DNA from: Ophthalmolycus amberensis
Lineage: Eukaryota > Chordata > Actinopteri > Perciformes > Zoarcidae
Reading direction: 5' to 3'
NCBI GenBank assembly: GCA_024529925.1
Contig: JAFEUB010001526.1
Span: 124,001 to 188,000, forward strand
DNA: 64,000 nt
Numbering within the stretch: position 1 is the stretch's first letter; every line of letters starts with the position of its first letter. The position numbers and the translations under genes are program-made. Below, piece by piece: positions 1-11,583 of this stretch. The notes beneath the pieces were generated by a model. That model ran no database searches. It had not been told where the DNA came from and saw only the letters and a program-made list of their open reading frames with translations.

Positions 1-1603
1 GCTGAAACAGAGGGCCTGCACATCGCCCACCTCTGTAACAGTGTTTGCAATTGCAATCAAGTTAATTCAGAGTTACTGCAGTCCCTCTTCAGGAAGTGGT
101 TCTACCTTTAAACAGGTGAGCTAAAACAGTTTGTTACACTTAACTCCTCCAAGCACCTCAGTGCCAATCCATGTAGATTCTGACAGCTGAAAAAGGAACA
201 AAGTTTGAAATTTAATTTTCTCCGAAGGATGCAGCAACAGTGCTGTAATGGTGCAGTGAAATGGTAGGACTTCCCCTGTGTCTGGATTTGTCTTTGCTCT
301 CACGTGGACTGTCTGTAAGCAGCCCTTCATGCTATCGTACCCTGTCCAGGTGAGAAGGGACGAGAGGAGAGGCAGCGAGAGGTCACACCAACACATCCAC
401 TCCTCTCGTCTTCTGTCCGCCATCACAGTTAATTGGGTCCTGCGTCCACCCACCTCTCCCTTACCCCTCCTCTTCTTTCTCATTCCTCTCTTTTACCCTT
501 TTCCGTTCTCTCACTTTTATTTTTCTTTCCACGAGTCTGACCATTCCTCTCTCCGCTGCGCTGTCACCATGGCAACCCTTCACTCTGCTGCAGGACCCCA
601 CCCTCTCCCTCTCTCCTCCTCGTCTTCTCCCTCTCTCCCTCTCTCCCTCCCTCCCTCTTTCTCTCCCTTTCTCCCATCATCTGCAGCAGCTCTACGGTAT
701 TAAATATTGATGGTGGTGTTTTGCACCCAGACCTTGCTCTCCTCTCTTGCTCCTTCTTTCTTTTTGTCTTACTCCTCTCTCTTCTCCTGCTTGATTATCT
801 CCTCTCGATTTTCCTCTTTCCTGCTTGACTTGTGTCCTCCCTTAACTCTCCACATTGCTTTTTGTGTTTTGCCTTTTTTCTTTTCGAACTCCCCCTTGTC
901 TCCCTCTCCCGGCCTCCCTCAATTCCCATCTTTGTCATTCTCACCTCCTTTCTTTTACAAATTTAGGCGAGGAGACACAACATGGCTGCAGCTAACACCA
1001 TACAGGGCTGGAGGCTTCCCATTCGCCCACTCCCAGCCAGCAGCCTTCGCTGTGGTGGAATCCATATCCACTATGTTGCTCCTTTCTCGCCCCCTCCCTC
1101 TCAGTCTCACTGTTTTTGCCCCGCTTTTTTTTTTTTTTTGCACTGCACCTCTCTTTCTCCCTCTTTCCCTCTCCCTTCCTCTATTTGGCTCCCCTTTTCT
1201 CTCTGTTTCTCTCTCCCCATGTCTCTGTGGGCCTCCCCTGGGCTGGTTGCTGTTGGCAGCACCCGTGCCTCCCACACTGTCACTTGACATGCTATTTATA
1301 GGCCTTCAGAGGGGGTGGCTCTCAGTGCAAGAAGGATGCTGTCTTAAACAATGTAGCTTAAATAAAAGAGGCAGGATCTCCCGAAGAGCCCTGTGGTTAA
1401 TGTGTTCCCTCTCTGCTTCTGTGTACTGACACCAAGTGCACCATTCCACCCCCATTATTACAAATTCTTCCCTCTCTCTCTTATTCAGGTCACTGGAAAT
1501 AATTAACCAAAAATCCCAAAAGTGATGTTTGTAGTTGTGAAAGATGTTCTTCTTAATGTTCTTCTGTCTTTTTTCTGCTTTTTCATTCTCTCCTCTCCTG
1601 CAG
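1..1603. other. rasgrf1 intron (5' edge of window), pyrimidine-rich
   Basis: No exon of rasgrf1 can be recognised here. The REM-domain exon that should precede the first visible exon is not present, so it lies upstream of the window. From about 440 to 1,250 the + strand is very rich in C and T, with runs of CTCTCC/CCCTCT and a T tract at about 1,125-1,138. Long open frames in this stretch come from the low-complexity composition and are not taken as genes. Confidence 0.7.
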
Positions 1604-4600
1604 TTCTTTGGAGCTTTTCTTTGCCAGCAGCCAGAACAACAAACTCCTCTACGGCGAGCCACCCACGTCGCCACGTGTCAGCCGCAAGTTCTCTTCCCCT
1701 CCTCCGCTCTCCATCACCAAGACGTCCTCGCCCAACCGCCGTCGCAAGCTTTCGCTCAACATCCCCATCATCACAGGGGGCAAAGCCCTGGACCTGGCTG
1801 CACTCACTTGTTCTCCCAATGGCTATGCAACCATGCACTCCACCATGTCACCCTTCAGTAAGACCACCCTCGACATCAACAAGCTATATGTGTCCAGCAC
1901 CATGGCCAGCAAAATCCCCGATGAGGGAGAGACCAAAGCCGAAGGCAAGGCGGAGGAGTCTGTCCTCAACAAGCAAGGTCAGAATCACTGTCCATGGGAT
2001 TTTGCTCAGTTTTAATGAGGTTCATGTAGTGTGGAAGCATTTTCACAAACCCACTGTCATGGTCATATCTTGTATATATCCTCCACTCATACTAGAGCAA
2101 CTTTGACTGTCAATCCCATCAAAGTTAGACTGGTACTGAATATATTTTGGATATGTAAGAGGTGAAATAAATAACAAATCAGCTTCTTTAACAGTTTTCT
2201 TTGAGCTTGCACAGCAAAAGAGCAGCAGTACATCCATGTATGTTTTTTTTTCAAATTCAATTTGAATGTTTTGACACTATGCCCCAGTCGTATCATTGCC
2301 AGCTACCACCAAGCTCAACCCAGCAGTTATGCTCATACATCACTTTCATACACGTCTCCTCCTTCACTGCCTTTTTTTCTTGATTGTGAAACACTTTTTT
2401 TTTTTCTGTCCAGATCTGTCTGTGAGAGAGGAATGTGACGAGGACCCAAGACAGAGTGACGAAGCAGAAGCAGAAATGTCTCCTCCCAAATCACCATCAA
2501 CACCCAAGAACGTCAAGTCAAAAAACTCTGGTGCAGTATACTTTGTCTCTGCTCCATTGTGTTACATCACAGTGTTCTGTCTAATAGGCTCCATGTCCGC
2601 GACATCGTGTGATCTACTTTTGAATACCAACCCACCAGTTTAAAAACAAACGAGTTGGCAACATTGTTAAGTAACTTGGCATGAATGTAAGAGCTGGCAA
2701 ACTAAAGTAGCTTAGCGCTTAGTGCTAGTGACATAGAGTACTTGCCAGTGGAGTGTCTTGGCAGATTAGAAAATGACAAAATAAAATCAATAATAATAGA
2801 TCATGTCAATAACAATATCATTAGTAACACAAAGCACAAACAGGCATGCTGTTCTTATGCCACATCCTCTATGAGCACTTTAATGAATACTTCCTGTTAG
2901 CAGATTGCATGATTCAACTTGTCAGAGAACCAGATAATGTGAAATGAGCAGTTAAACGAAAATTAAATCAGTTTTAAAAAGAGCAATTGTCCAGTGGAGT
3001 AGCACCGAAAAGACCTGTAGCAGAAGTAACACCAGTTGGCATTGATATACAGGTTAGGCAGGATATATTTCCTGACAGTGTGTTCGCTTTCATGCATAGA
3101 GATATATGAGAAGATTGATACCATTTTTATGTCAGTAAATTATGTAAAGAAGAAGCCACTGCCCCCTGCTGGTTAGCTTAGCATAAAGACGGGAAACAGG
3201 GGGAAACAGCTAGCCTGGCTCTGTCCAAAATCCACCTACCAGCACCTCTAAAGCTCATAAATGAACCATAAACCCCCAGTAAAACCACAACGTGTTGTTA
3301 ATAAGCTGTTTTCAACCTGTGTTGCCTGTTTGCTAATCTAAACTAACTGGTTGCTGGCGGTAGTTCATATTTACTCTGCAGACATGAGAGTGTTGACTAC
3401 ATCTACTGTATTTTTAGGCAAGACATGGCATAAGCGTATTTCCCAAAATTTCAAACTATTGCTTTAATGCATTTGAAACATTCAGGAGTTTGACTTATTC
3501 TTAAAAGATGTCAGCAAAGCAGAGGAAACAGGTGGCTGTCTCAGAATAGACGAAATGGGTACATTTCAGGTCCAAATCACGTTTTCTGTGGAAATCAATA
3601 ATATCAAAGGCAGCAGAAGGTGTAATTTTGGTTTTTACCATCAGATCCATTTTTACCATCCAACAGAGTCAGATTGTGCATGTGAGAAGTGCAAAGAGGT
3701 CGAGATGAGAAGAGTAACTCATAGAGTTAAATAAACACTGCAGCAGTGGACTGTATAGCAAACTTTTTTTTTCGGAAAATGACAAGCGTAACAATAACCA
3801 AATAAGGGCTTGATAAAAACCACCCACAGACTCCTGGCCCTCCCCGTACCGCACAGAGAGGGAGCATCCACCCCGTAGGTAGTCAGGCACAATTCATCCC
3901 CAGCGTGTTCTCTTCCCACGGTGCTGGATACAAGGGAAGCCAGTGCCTTGTGTGAGTAGGTGGAAGGAAACCTTGTACCTTAGCAACGATGTGCATGTTC
4001 TTCTATACCGCCCCCGGTTAAACGGAGGAAGGCAGGGAGGAAGGGAGGGAGTGAAGGAGGGAGGCAGAGAGGCAGAAACAGTGGAGTGTACACTGTCACT
4101 GCCACGAGCTGCAGGACCCACTGTGCTGGGTTTGTTTTAGCTCTCTGTTGCCCTCCACTGGTCAACAACGTGAGCTTGATTATCCACAAATAGTAATTCC
4201 AAAGCACTTTACAGAAATACATTTTAATAGCTTAACAGATGAGCCACACTCAATTCCCATTTCAGCCTAATCCTGAGGCTCAGAAATAGAGTTGTAATAT
4301 TGTTTTTGTAAATAAAAAATGCTCTAGTGGAATTATCCTTTAACCGTTTGATGACAAAAATGAAGAGTAGTTAAGAGTTTTAATCTTATAAAAGTCCCTG
4401 TTTTTTTTCTCCTCCCTGTAGAGTTTTCCCTGTTTTCCTTCAACAATGGCATGGTGGTGTCATCTTGCCGGGAGCTGGACAATAACCGCAGTGCTCTTTC
4501 TGCTGCCTCGGCCTTTGCCATCGCCACCGCTGGTGCCAATGAAGGCACGCCAACCAAGGAGAAGTACCGTCGTATGTCGCTCGCCAGCACAGGTCAGTCG

Positions 4601-7600
4601 CGTGAGGGGATGCTACTTCAATTATTACGATTAGACTATTATTATGGAATTAACAAAAGCAGCATCTCATAGCTAGTATGATCCCCACCAAAAACCTCCT
4701 TGTTTGGATGACAGATGACTTTGTACAACAGTTAATTTCTGGTTGAAGAAATTCGCCTAAGTGACACACAGTAGATAAGCAAAAGCATAAGCAGTTTTAT
4801 GGCTTATGACCACCAGGGGGCCTCCAAACAAATTGCAAATGTCTGTTTCAGTGATATCTATTATCTGCTTTGTCTGTATCTGGAGGCAGGAAATAGTGTT
4901 ACATCAGTGTGAGAATTGATTTTCACTGCGACTTTGTTAAACCGGGTTCCAGGTTTTCCGACAGACCAGAGGAAGGACACAGAGTTTGTTATCAGGAGAG
5001 CTGCCACAAACAGAGTCCTGAATGTGCTGCGTCACTGGGTCTCCAAACACTCGCAGGTACAGTTCACCTTTCCCTCGATCGTTTTCTTTGTTTCAATCTA
5101 TCTTTCTAGGCCTTTGCAGAAGAAAAACAACACTTCTGTAATGACTCTGCTGTTGTTCCTGTGTTTATCCTCAGGACTTTGAGCTCAACACAGAGCTGAA
5201 GATGCGGGTAATTGGCTTCCTGGAGGAGGTGATGCATGACCCGGAGCTCCTGACACAGGAAAGAAAGGCAGCTGCCAACATCATCAGGTTGGTTTTCTGT
5301 TATCATCGCTTGACGGCACATAAAGTCGTATATGACACATTTGTTTGTCAGCTCCCTTTAGAAAACAACTTCTGCAAAAGTATTTCTGATGCCAGCAAAT
5401 GTAGACACAGTACATCCCCGGTCCCTGTTGGACCGCCACAAAATGGACCTGGACACTGACAGTGAAGCTATAGAAACTTAAATCTTTTCCTCTGAGCAGC
5501 AGTTTCACATTGTACGCTCGTACAGCAACAACCTGTCAGCATGCTCTACTGCTACTAAACATTATCAACCTGAGGAGCTGAAGCCAAAAGTGCCTCTAAC
5601 CCAAACTGAACAAAGAAAGAAAGGAATACCCAGTGTGCTGGGTCAAGTTGAGCACTTTTGAACAGGTTGAGTCCATTTATGTCTACTCAGGTCATGTCAA
5701 TTGTGGACAAACCTATCAGATAATGACACTTGTATGTTTTGCATGTAGGACTCTCACTCAGGAGGACCCTGGAGACAACCAGGTCACACTGGAAGAGATC
5801 ACACAGATGGTGAGTGAAATAAAAGGCCTTTTCAGTATAAAATAACCCCTGTACCTCTTAAAGGATTATTACACATCCTGTAGAAATGATTTGGGCTTTA
5901 ACTGTCAAAATGTGTGTTTGTGTTTGTGTCAGGCCACGGAGGACTTTAAGACTGAGCCGTTTGAGAGCCACTCTGCCCTGGAGATAGCTGAGCAACTCAC
6001 GCTGCTGGACCACCTGGTCTTCAAGGTGATCCCATACGAGTGAGTACACAGGCATGTGCAACGCAAACACACAAACACGGGCACTTGGTCTCTACGATAA
6101 AAAATGATAAAGGGTGATAAAGTGTGGGGCGGGGGGGGGGAGTGAAGGGAAGCACACACAGTAAATGTTGGTGTGTTTTTCATTGTTGATTATTTGAAAA
6201 AACATTTTCTTCTACAGGGAGTTCTTTGGTCAAGGCTGGATGAAGAACGACAAGAACGAGAGAACTCCCTATATTATGAAGACAACCAAGCATTTCAACG
6301 ATGTATGTGTTTACCCTGGCATTGTGAAAAAAAATGCAAATGTGTATTATAGATAGATGAATGGATGGATGGATGGATGGATGGATGGATAGATTTATTG
6401 ATGCTCATTAATATTACCATGTATTTTTTCTCTCTTTTTGTCAGATCAGCAACAAGATCGCCACAGAGATCCTGCAGTGGGACGATGTCAACATGCGAGT
6501 GGGGGTGATCGAGAAATGGGTGGCAGTGGCTGACATCTGTCGCTGCCTCCACAACTACAACGCCATGCTGGAGATCACATCCTCTCTCAATCGCAGCTCC
6601 ATCTTCCGCCTCAAGAAGACCTGGCTCAAAGTCTCCAAGCAGGTAACACACATTTCTGACGTTGCTTCCCGGCAGTGAAGTTAACTGGGTGCAAGATTTT
6701 CAGTATTTAGCTAAGTAATTAGTAATAAAGTTTAGCTTGCCCTAAAGGAGTAGTTTGCCACTCTGGGAAATACGCTTATTTTCTCTCTTGCCGAGCGTTA
6801 GGTGAGAAGATCAATACCACACTAAATATAAGGCTTTACGGGGGTGCAGGGACTTCCTGGACGTGAATGTGAATAAACATGTTTTTTTCAAGCTTTTTTT
6901 ATTCAGTCATATTGAAGAGACCATTTCAAACTTAATTTTTTTAAACAATTTGTCTCAAAAAAGAAACAAAATGAAAGGAAGACAACATGCTCTTAGTGAG
7001 GCTGATAGTGGTCATTTTGAAGAGCATTGTCCTCAGTTCATGAAACTCTGATAAATATTTAAATGAACAGTTTTGCTTTGATCCATTTTCCAGACAAAGA
7101 CTGTGATCGACAAGTTACAGAAGCTGGTGTCATCAGAGGGGCGATTCAAAAACCTGAGAGAAGCTCTGAAGAAGTACGTATCTATAGCTTTTCACTCACA
7201 CATTGTGGTGGAGGAGTTTCATACATTCCCCGTTATGTTTGAGCACTATATCTCTACAGCTGACCCTCCTCTTGTCCTCAGCTGTGACCCTCCCTGTGTT
7301 CCCCTACCTGGGAATGTACCTGACTGACCTGGCCTTCATCGAGGAGGGAACACCCAACTACACCGAGGACAGCCTGGTTAACTTCTCCAAGATGAGAATG
7401 GTAGAGAACCCTAGTGTGCTGAAGTACACACAATAACATGAACATGTTGTTGTTTCTGTCTTAAATTGTTTTTATTTCATTTGTCTCCAGATATCTCACA
7501 TTATCAGAGAAATACGGCAATTTCAGCAAACGGCTTACAAGATTGATTATCAACCAAAGGTGAGTTTTTCTGAAGTGTTGTTTTATTGTGTATTTTATAC

Positions 7601-7878
7601 TTTTTCATGTCTTTGATTAGTTTTCCTAATAGTCTGTACTGTTCAGTAAAAGTATATATTTGCTCAGAAGAAGTTATTTTCATCATATTTCTTATTTATC
7701 AAGCTTACATTTCTGTTTGTTCCAGATATGCATGGCATCTTGGGACACTCATTTAAAATTGTGTCTGTGTTCATTATTACTTTAGGTTGCAAAGTACTTG
7801 CTGGACAGCAGTACAGTGCTGGATGAGGAGAGCCTGTATGACGCGTCTCTGAGAATCGAGCCCAAAACTTTATCATGA
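1604..7878 (+). CDS. rasgrf1: Ras-specific guanine nucleotide-releasing factor 1, C-terminal half (partial, 13 exons)
   Basis: Exchanges GDP for GTP on Ras (and, through the DH domain outside this window, Rac); in mammals a calcium/calmodulin-responsive neuronal factor. Coding exons: 1604-1977, 2414-2530, 4422-4592, 4953-5056, 5175-5287, 5749-5809, 5933-6039, 6218-6302, 6445-6642, 7094-7173, 7282-7400, 7491-7559, 7786-7878, all with AG/GT borders and compatible phases. About 563 codons are present. The first exon carries QNNKLLYGEPP and RRRKLSLNIPIITGGKALDL, which separates rasgrf1 from rasgrf2. Then come NEGTPTKEKYRRMSLAS, VLNVLRHWVSKHSQ and the CDC25 catalytic domain (HSALEIAEQLTLLDHLVFK, EKWVAVADICRCLHNYNAML, FKNLREALK, YLGMYLTDLAFIEEGTPNY), ending SLRIEPKTLS-stop. 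Odd: one extra C in the run 7301-7304 breaks the frame (see findings). The N-terminal PH, IQ, DH and REM regions are outside the window. Confidence 0.94.
2531..4421 (+). other. rasgrf1 intron with repeat-derived sequence
   Basis: Intron between the exons ending at 2530 and starting at 4422. It contains a dispersed fish repeat (3061-3470, listed separately) and a purine-rich stretch at about 4,023-4,080 (GGAGG/GAAGG units). I see no coding exon in it on either strand. Confidence 0.6.
3061..3470. repeat. Dispersed percomorph-type repeat, copy 1
   Basis: Contains the segments GAGAAGATTGATACC, GGTTAGCTTAGCATAAAGAC, GGAAACAGGGGGAAACAGCT and TAGCCTGGCTCTGTCCAAA, followed by ACCAGCACCTCTAAAGCTCA. 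It ends with GCGTATTTCCCAAAATTTC, the reverse complement of the motif that opens the other copies, so the element has inverted termini and is probably a non-autonomous DNA transposon. Related copies lie at 6,741-6,865 and 41,878-42,165. The family name is not certain from memory; the left end here is diverged. Confidence 0.55.
6352..6396. repeat. (ATGG)n tetranucleotide microsatellite
   Basis: About nine tandem GATG/GATA units in the rasgrf1 intron just before the exon at 6,445. Confidence 0.9.
6741..6865. repeat. Dispersed percomorph-type repeat, copy 2 (internally deleted)
   Basis: Begins with AGTAGTTTGCCACTCTGGGA, then AAATACGCTTATTTTCTCTC and GAGAAGATCAATACC, and ends with GGACTTCCTGGACGTGAATG. 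It shares the head with the copies near 3.1-3.5 kb and 41.9 kb but lacks the middle. It lies in a rasgrf1 intron. Confidence 0.5.
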
Positions 7879-7881
7879 AGA

Positions 7882-7883
<2 letters not shown>

Positions 7884-7921
<38 letters not shown>

Positions 7922-7934
7922 CTCTCTCTCTCTC
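7884..7934. repeat. (TC)n microsatellite directly after the rasgrf1 stop
   Basis: About 25 TC units with one GC interruption, starting 6 bases after the TGA of rasgrf1. Confidence 0.95.
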
Positions 7935-7956
7935 AACCCTCATATGGATCAACTTA

Positions 7957-8170
7957 CAAGTTATTTATTGTCATGTGTACAACAGGTACAGAGAAGCAGT
8001 CGTTGGCAATGAAAATATTACTCCAACAGTGATCTCCTAAGTAAAGATTGGAATATATGACATTAAATAGTTTATAAAAGCTGAAATATAGGGATACAAA
8101 TGTAACATATATAAAATCTAAAATGAAATAATATGGAATTGGAATTGGAAAATTAATTAACTGGGCTCTA

Positions 8171-8230
<60 letters not shown>

Positions 8231-8478
8231 AGAAATGTAAACAGGTTCTAAACAGTAAGTTAAAGTCTATAAAGGTAAAGTGGTCCCTGATAATCCTGTT
8301 GGCCTTCTTCCTGCACTGCTGGGTGGAGAGGTCCTGCGTGGATGGCAGCTCCGTCCTGGTGATGTGCTGAGCAGTTTTCACCTCCCTCTGTATTTGCTTT
8401 ACTGTGGAGGGCGGTGCAACTGCCATACCAGAGGGCGATGCAGCCAGTCAGCCAGTGTAGAGGAGTGTACAAAAACAA
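7957..8478 (-). mobile_element. Non-LTR retrotransposon 3' fragment
   Basis: Read on the minus strand, 8,478-8,270 encodes a decayed C-terminal tail typical of fish LINE polymerases, with ITRTELPSTQDL and CRKKANRIIRD in one frame and WLTGCIALWYGSCTALHS in another, so frameshifts are present. The sequence then runs through a (TA)n tract into a 3'-end-like segment (TTTATTGTCATGTGTACAAC on the + strand, near 7,961). The element is 5'-truncated and inactive. The clade is not certain. Confidence 0.5.
8174..8228. repeat. (TA)n microsatellite
   Basis: About 27 TA units inside the LINE-derived part of the rasgrf1 3' UTR. Confidence 0.95.
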
Positions 8479-10149
8479 TATATCATAGTGTACATAAACT
8501 ATTATTTGTATTAGACACAGTAGGCCGTGCCCTTCTAGTATGTGCTCCCCAATGGACTCGTTAGTGTATAATCGTTATTAGAGACTGAGTAGAAGCCCAG
8601 AGAGGTTTTATTTATATAGTTACAGAGTATTTATATGTTATTTCTCGTCTTAAATAACCATTTTATGATACATTTATTTTCAAGCACAGAGCAAACAGAT
8701 GAGAGAGTATATAGAGAAGATATTTAGTCATATTCTATTGGGAATGTGCAGTATGGAAAAAGGCTCTCGTTCATGAGAAATGGTCGTCACATTTGACACA
8801 TGATGATCAACTCCCACTTTTCTGCTTTGATGTAAAAGTCGAAGAAAGAACGGCCGTCTCTAAACATGTCCCCATAAACACATTCTGCCTGATTACAACA
8901 TCTATTTCTTCAGCCTATTTGTCCTCAAGTGTAGATATAAAAGTAATACAAATATCTGTTAATCCACTGGCTGCATGTATTTCAAAGTGGTGTAATCCTT
9001 AAGATGTCAGTCCTGGTTGATTTGGATACAGAGCAAGAATGGCAGACTCCGCCACTAACACAGAAAAATACTAATTATTGAATGTATGTGGAATGGCTAT
9101 TGCAGAAAAGATGCCGACCAGCTATCAAAAATGGGGACACTTTCGAAAACTTTTCTTCTCAGACGAATAAAGGGAGTGAAAAGTGGGACTGCTGTGGTGG
9201 CTAAAGTTGAATCATGTGCTCTGATGTTTTATGTAGCCGCTGAATGACAAAGATTAGAGTTCTGGAAGTGTTGGGAGACGAACTGGAACAAGAATACCTG
9301 CTGATTTCTTATCGAGCTGGGACACATGTTTCTGTTGGAGAGATGGGTTTTTGTGCTTTGCTTATAATCACCTTATTCCCCTGGTGGGCAACATGATGTA
9401 TATACAGTATAAGCACCGGGCAGTGTATGTAGCAGACGTAACCAATATTGAGCCACTTCAGGAAGTTAAATTTCCAGCTTTACTCAGACAGCAAGAGCAT
9501 AGTTTTTATGGTTAATCCTCTTTGGCCAGTGCATTATGGTTTTGCCTTAATCATGAAATGGATTATATACAAAAGTATGTAAACTATTTTGTTCTACAAT
9601 TTGCCAATGAAGCAGACATATTTGCTGTGTACGATATTGTGTACAGGCAGTCTGATGCATTTCCTAATGTGCAATGTGTTCAAAACATATCCCTCGAAAT
9701 GTGTTATCCTTATGATCGTTCAACTCTGTAATAACTTTTCTGTGTATGATACTTTAAAGCAAATGTTGAAAACAACTTATAAGTGTAACACATTCTGTAT
9801 CCTGTCTATTCCAACGTGTTAGCAGGAACTATACAGTAGTAATATTGTGCTTATTCTTGGAATATTTATAGGTATTTTTTACAGGCTTTGTATAGAAAAA
9901 CACCTATAGCTTAAGTGGCAGGCATGTACCACTTTCACGTGTTCAAATCAAATCTATATCTGGAACGATATGTGTACTGTATTTAAACCCCACCCTTGCA
10001 CATGAATCTTTACCCTCTAACAGGCACATCAAATGTTTGCAGTGAGCAATACACAGTGGTATGAGAGTTATCTTTCAGTCTATTTCAACAGCTTGAGTAG
10101 TATTTCCAGTTTTGTATAAAAGTGTATTCTTTCCTGATTACCTCTTGTT

Positions 10150-10155
10150 AATAAA
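10150..10155 (+). terminator. Polyadenylation signal, rasgrf1 side
   Basis: AATAAA followed by a T-rich stretch (TCTATTCTTTCTC). It lies roughly 80 bp before the G-rich region that probably starts ctsh, so the two genes are packed head to tail. Confidence 0.55.
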
Positions 10156-10372
10156 TCTATTCTTTCTCAGGGGGAGAAGTGTCTTCAAGGGTGCCACGTT
10201 TGTTTTTACACTGTAAACTGAGCTAGCTTGCATGAGCAACAGACACTTGGTGGTTGTAGCTTTACTGGGGAAGAGAAAGGGGGGGGGGACAAAGGAAAGG
10301 GGGTGTTACTTTAAAAAGCAGCCGGCTCGTGTGACGCTCTCACGGCTTGTTGGGGGTCGACACGGTGAAAGT

Positions 10373-10621
10373 ATGGCGCTCGGTGTTTTGTGGTTCATCG
10401 CCACCGTTTTTAGTTTAGTCCATTTAACCTTCTGGACCCTAGCCTATTTTTGGCATCTGCTCGAAAATTGCATACCCATACTAAAAAAACTGTAATTCTG
10501 TAACTACAAGTCTATTTTAATAATTGATGCTATCATAAAAAGGGAACACTTGTCAGATTTGTTCAGATGTGTAAATATCAGTGTATATGTTACTGGTTAA
10601 CACCGTTAACTTTACCCGAAG
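10373..10621 (+). CDS. ctsh: Candidate 5' exon region of cathepsin H (unresolved)
   Basis: Two pieces here could supply the missing start. An ATG at 10,373 opens a signal-peptide-like run, MALGVLWFIATVFSLVHL. Further on, PLTLPE ends at a strong donor GAAG|GTAAGT (last exonic base 10,620-10,621) in phase 1, exactly what the next exon at 11,584 needs, giving PLTLPE joined to EEYQFKQWMSQ. In-frame stops at about 10,493 and 10,525 mean the two pieces cannot be one exon; a short intron with weak borders or a sequence error would be needed. The upstream 10,270-10,380 is GC-rich and promoter-like. Confidence 0.35.
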
Positions 10622-11583
10622 GTAAGTCAACACTCATGGACTTTAACGGTTGTTTCTTATTCCTTCATTTTAGTTTGTTGCAAAATGTAAGTAGCTGTCG
10701 CTTACAGTAGCCTAATATCTCGTTGAAACTAATTTGAAAACAAGTGTTAATTAACAGCCAGAATATTAATTTCGAGGCTAAAAACAATATAGTTTATCTG
10801 TCATGGACAATGGTGGAATAAGTATTCAGCTGCTCCTTTACTGTACTAAACAGTACACCTTGTTGGTTATTGTTTTTTATATATAAATATTTACATAATA
10901 TTTATGTAATCACACATTTGTAATATTTTGTTTCCTACTTGTGTACATAACAGTCCTGCCTAGCATTTACCTTTATTTGTCCAGCTTTGTTCTTGCTGTT
11001 ATGTTATTTTATTTATATGTAAATACTGTAAAAAAAAATATTGTCAAATTCCATGTATGGCCACACGTACTTTGTAAATGAATCTCATTCTGATTCAATT
11101 CTGCAATATAATAACATCCCATTATTCTACGAGTAAACGTCCTGTAGCCTATTAGAAATGTCACTTTTAATATACGCTTCAATATAGTCTATTATAGGAT
11201 TATTATTAGGCTAATGGTGCATTAATGTGCAAGTGCCATTTTACTGTTGTACTTACTGTCTATGTTAAAGCTAATTTGAACTATTTAATAAAGGCTACTG
11301 TTTGTGCCGTGCATTATATTATATTAGTTTTGCATGTAAATTATTCATCTGTAAAGTAACTGCAGCTGCCAGATAAATGCAGTGGAGTGGAAATTTTAAA
11401 TTCCCCCTGAAAAGTGGTGGAGTTTGCCTACTAGTACCATGAAGTCAAGCATAAGTACTTAAAAAGTGTGAGTGAAAGTACGACATTGCCCCCATTAATG
11501 ACGTCAGGACTAAACTTGAAAGTTTGAAATGTTTATTATTAGGCTGTTTTATTAACAGAAGGCTTCTTTCTGTGTCCTATCAG

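Larger units (their letters stand above)
7879..10170 (+). other. rasgrf1: Putative rasgrf1 3' UTR
   Basis: Runs from the stop codon to just past an AATAAA at 10,150-10,155. No gene is seen inside. It holds a (TC)n tract a few bases after the stop, a (TA)n tract at 8,174-8,228 and a reversed LINE fragment at about 7,957-8,478. The length of about 2.3 kb is inferred from the first good AATAAA; earlier cleavage sites could exist. Confidence 0.5.

Noticed and set aside
1..113. Open frame ending at a donor ACAG|GTGAGC
   Set aside because: The translation does not match the REM-region sequence expected before the first visible rasgrf1 exon, and no acceptor is visible; treated as intron.
278..1429. 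Several overlapping long open frames
   Set aside because: They follow the C/T-rich composition (runs of L, S, P, F) on both strands; no domain, no splice logic.
4333..4590. Minus-strand open frame across a rasgrf1 exon
   Set aside because: Shadow of the real + strand exon 4422-4592.
1..10200. miR-184, which lies near RASGRF1 in mammals
   Set aside because: No match to its mature sequence was noticed in the window; it would be expected on the 5' side of the gene, outside.
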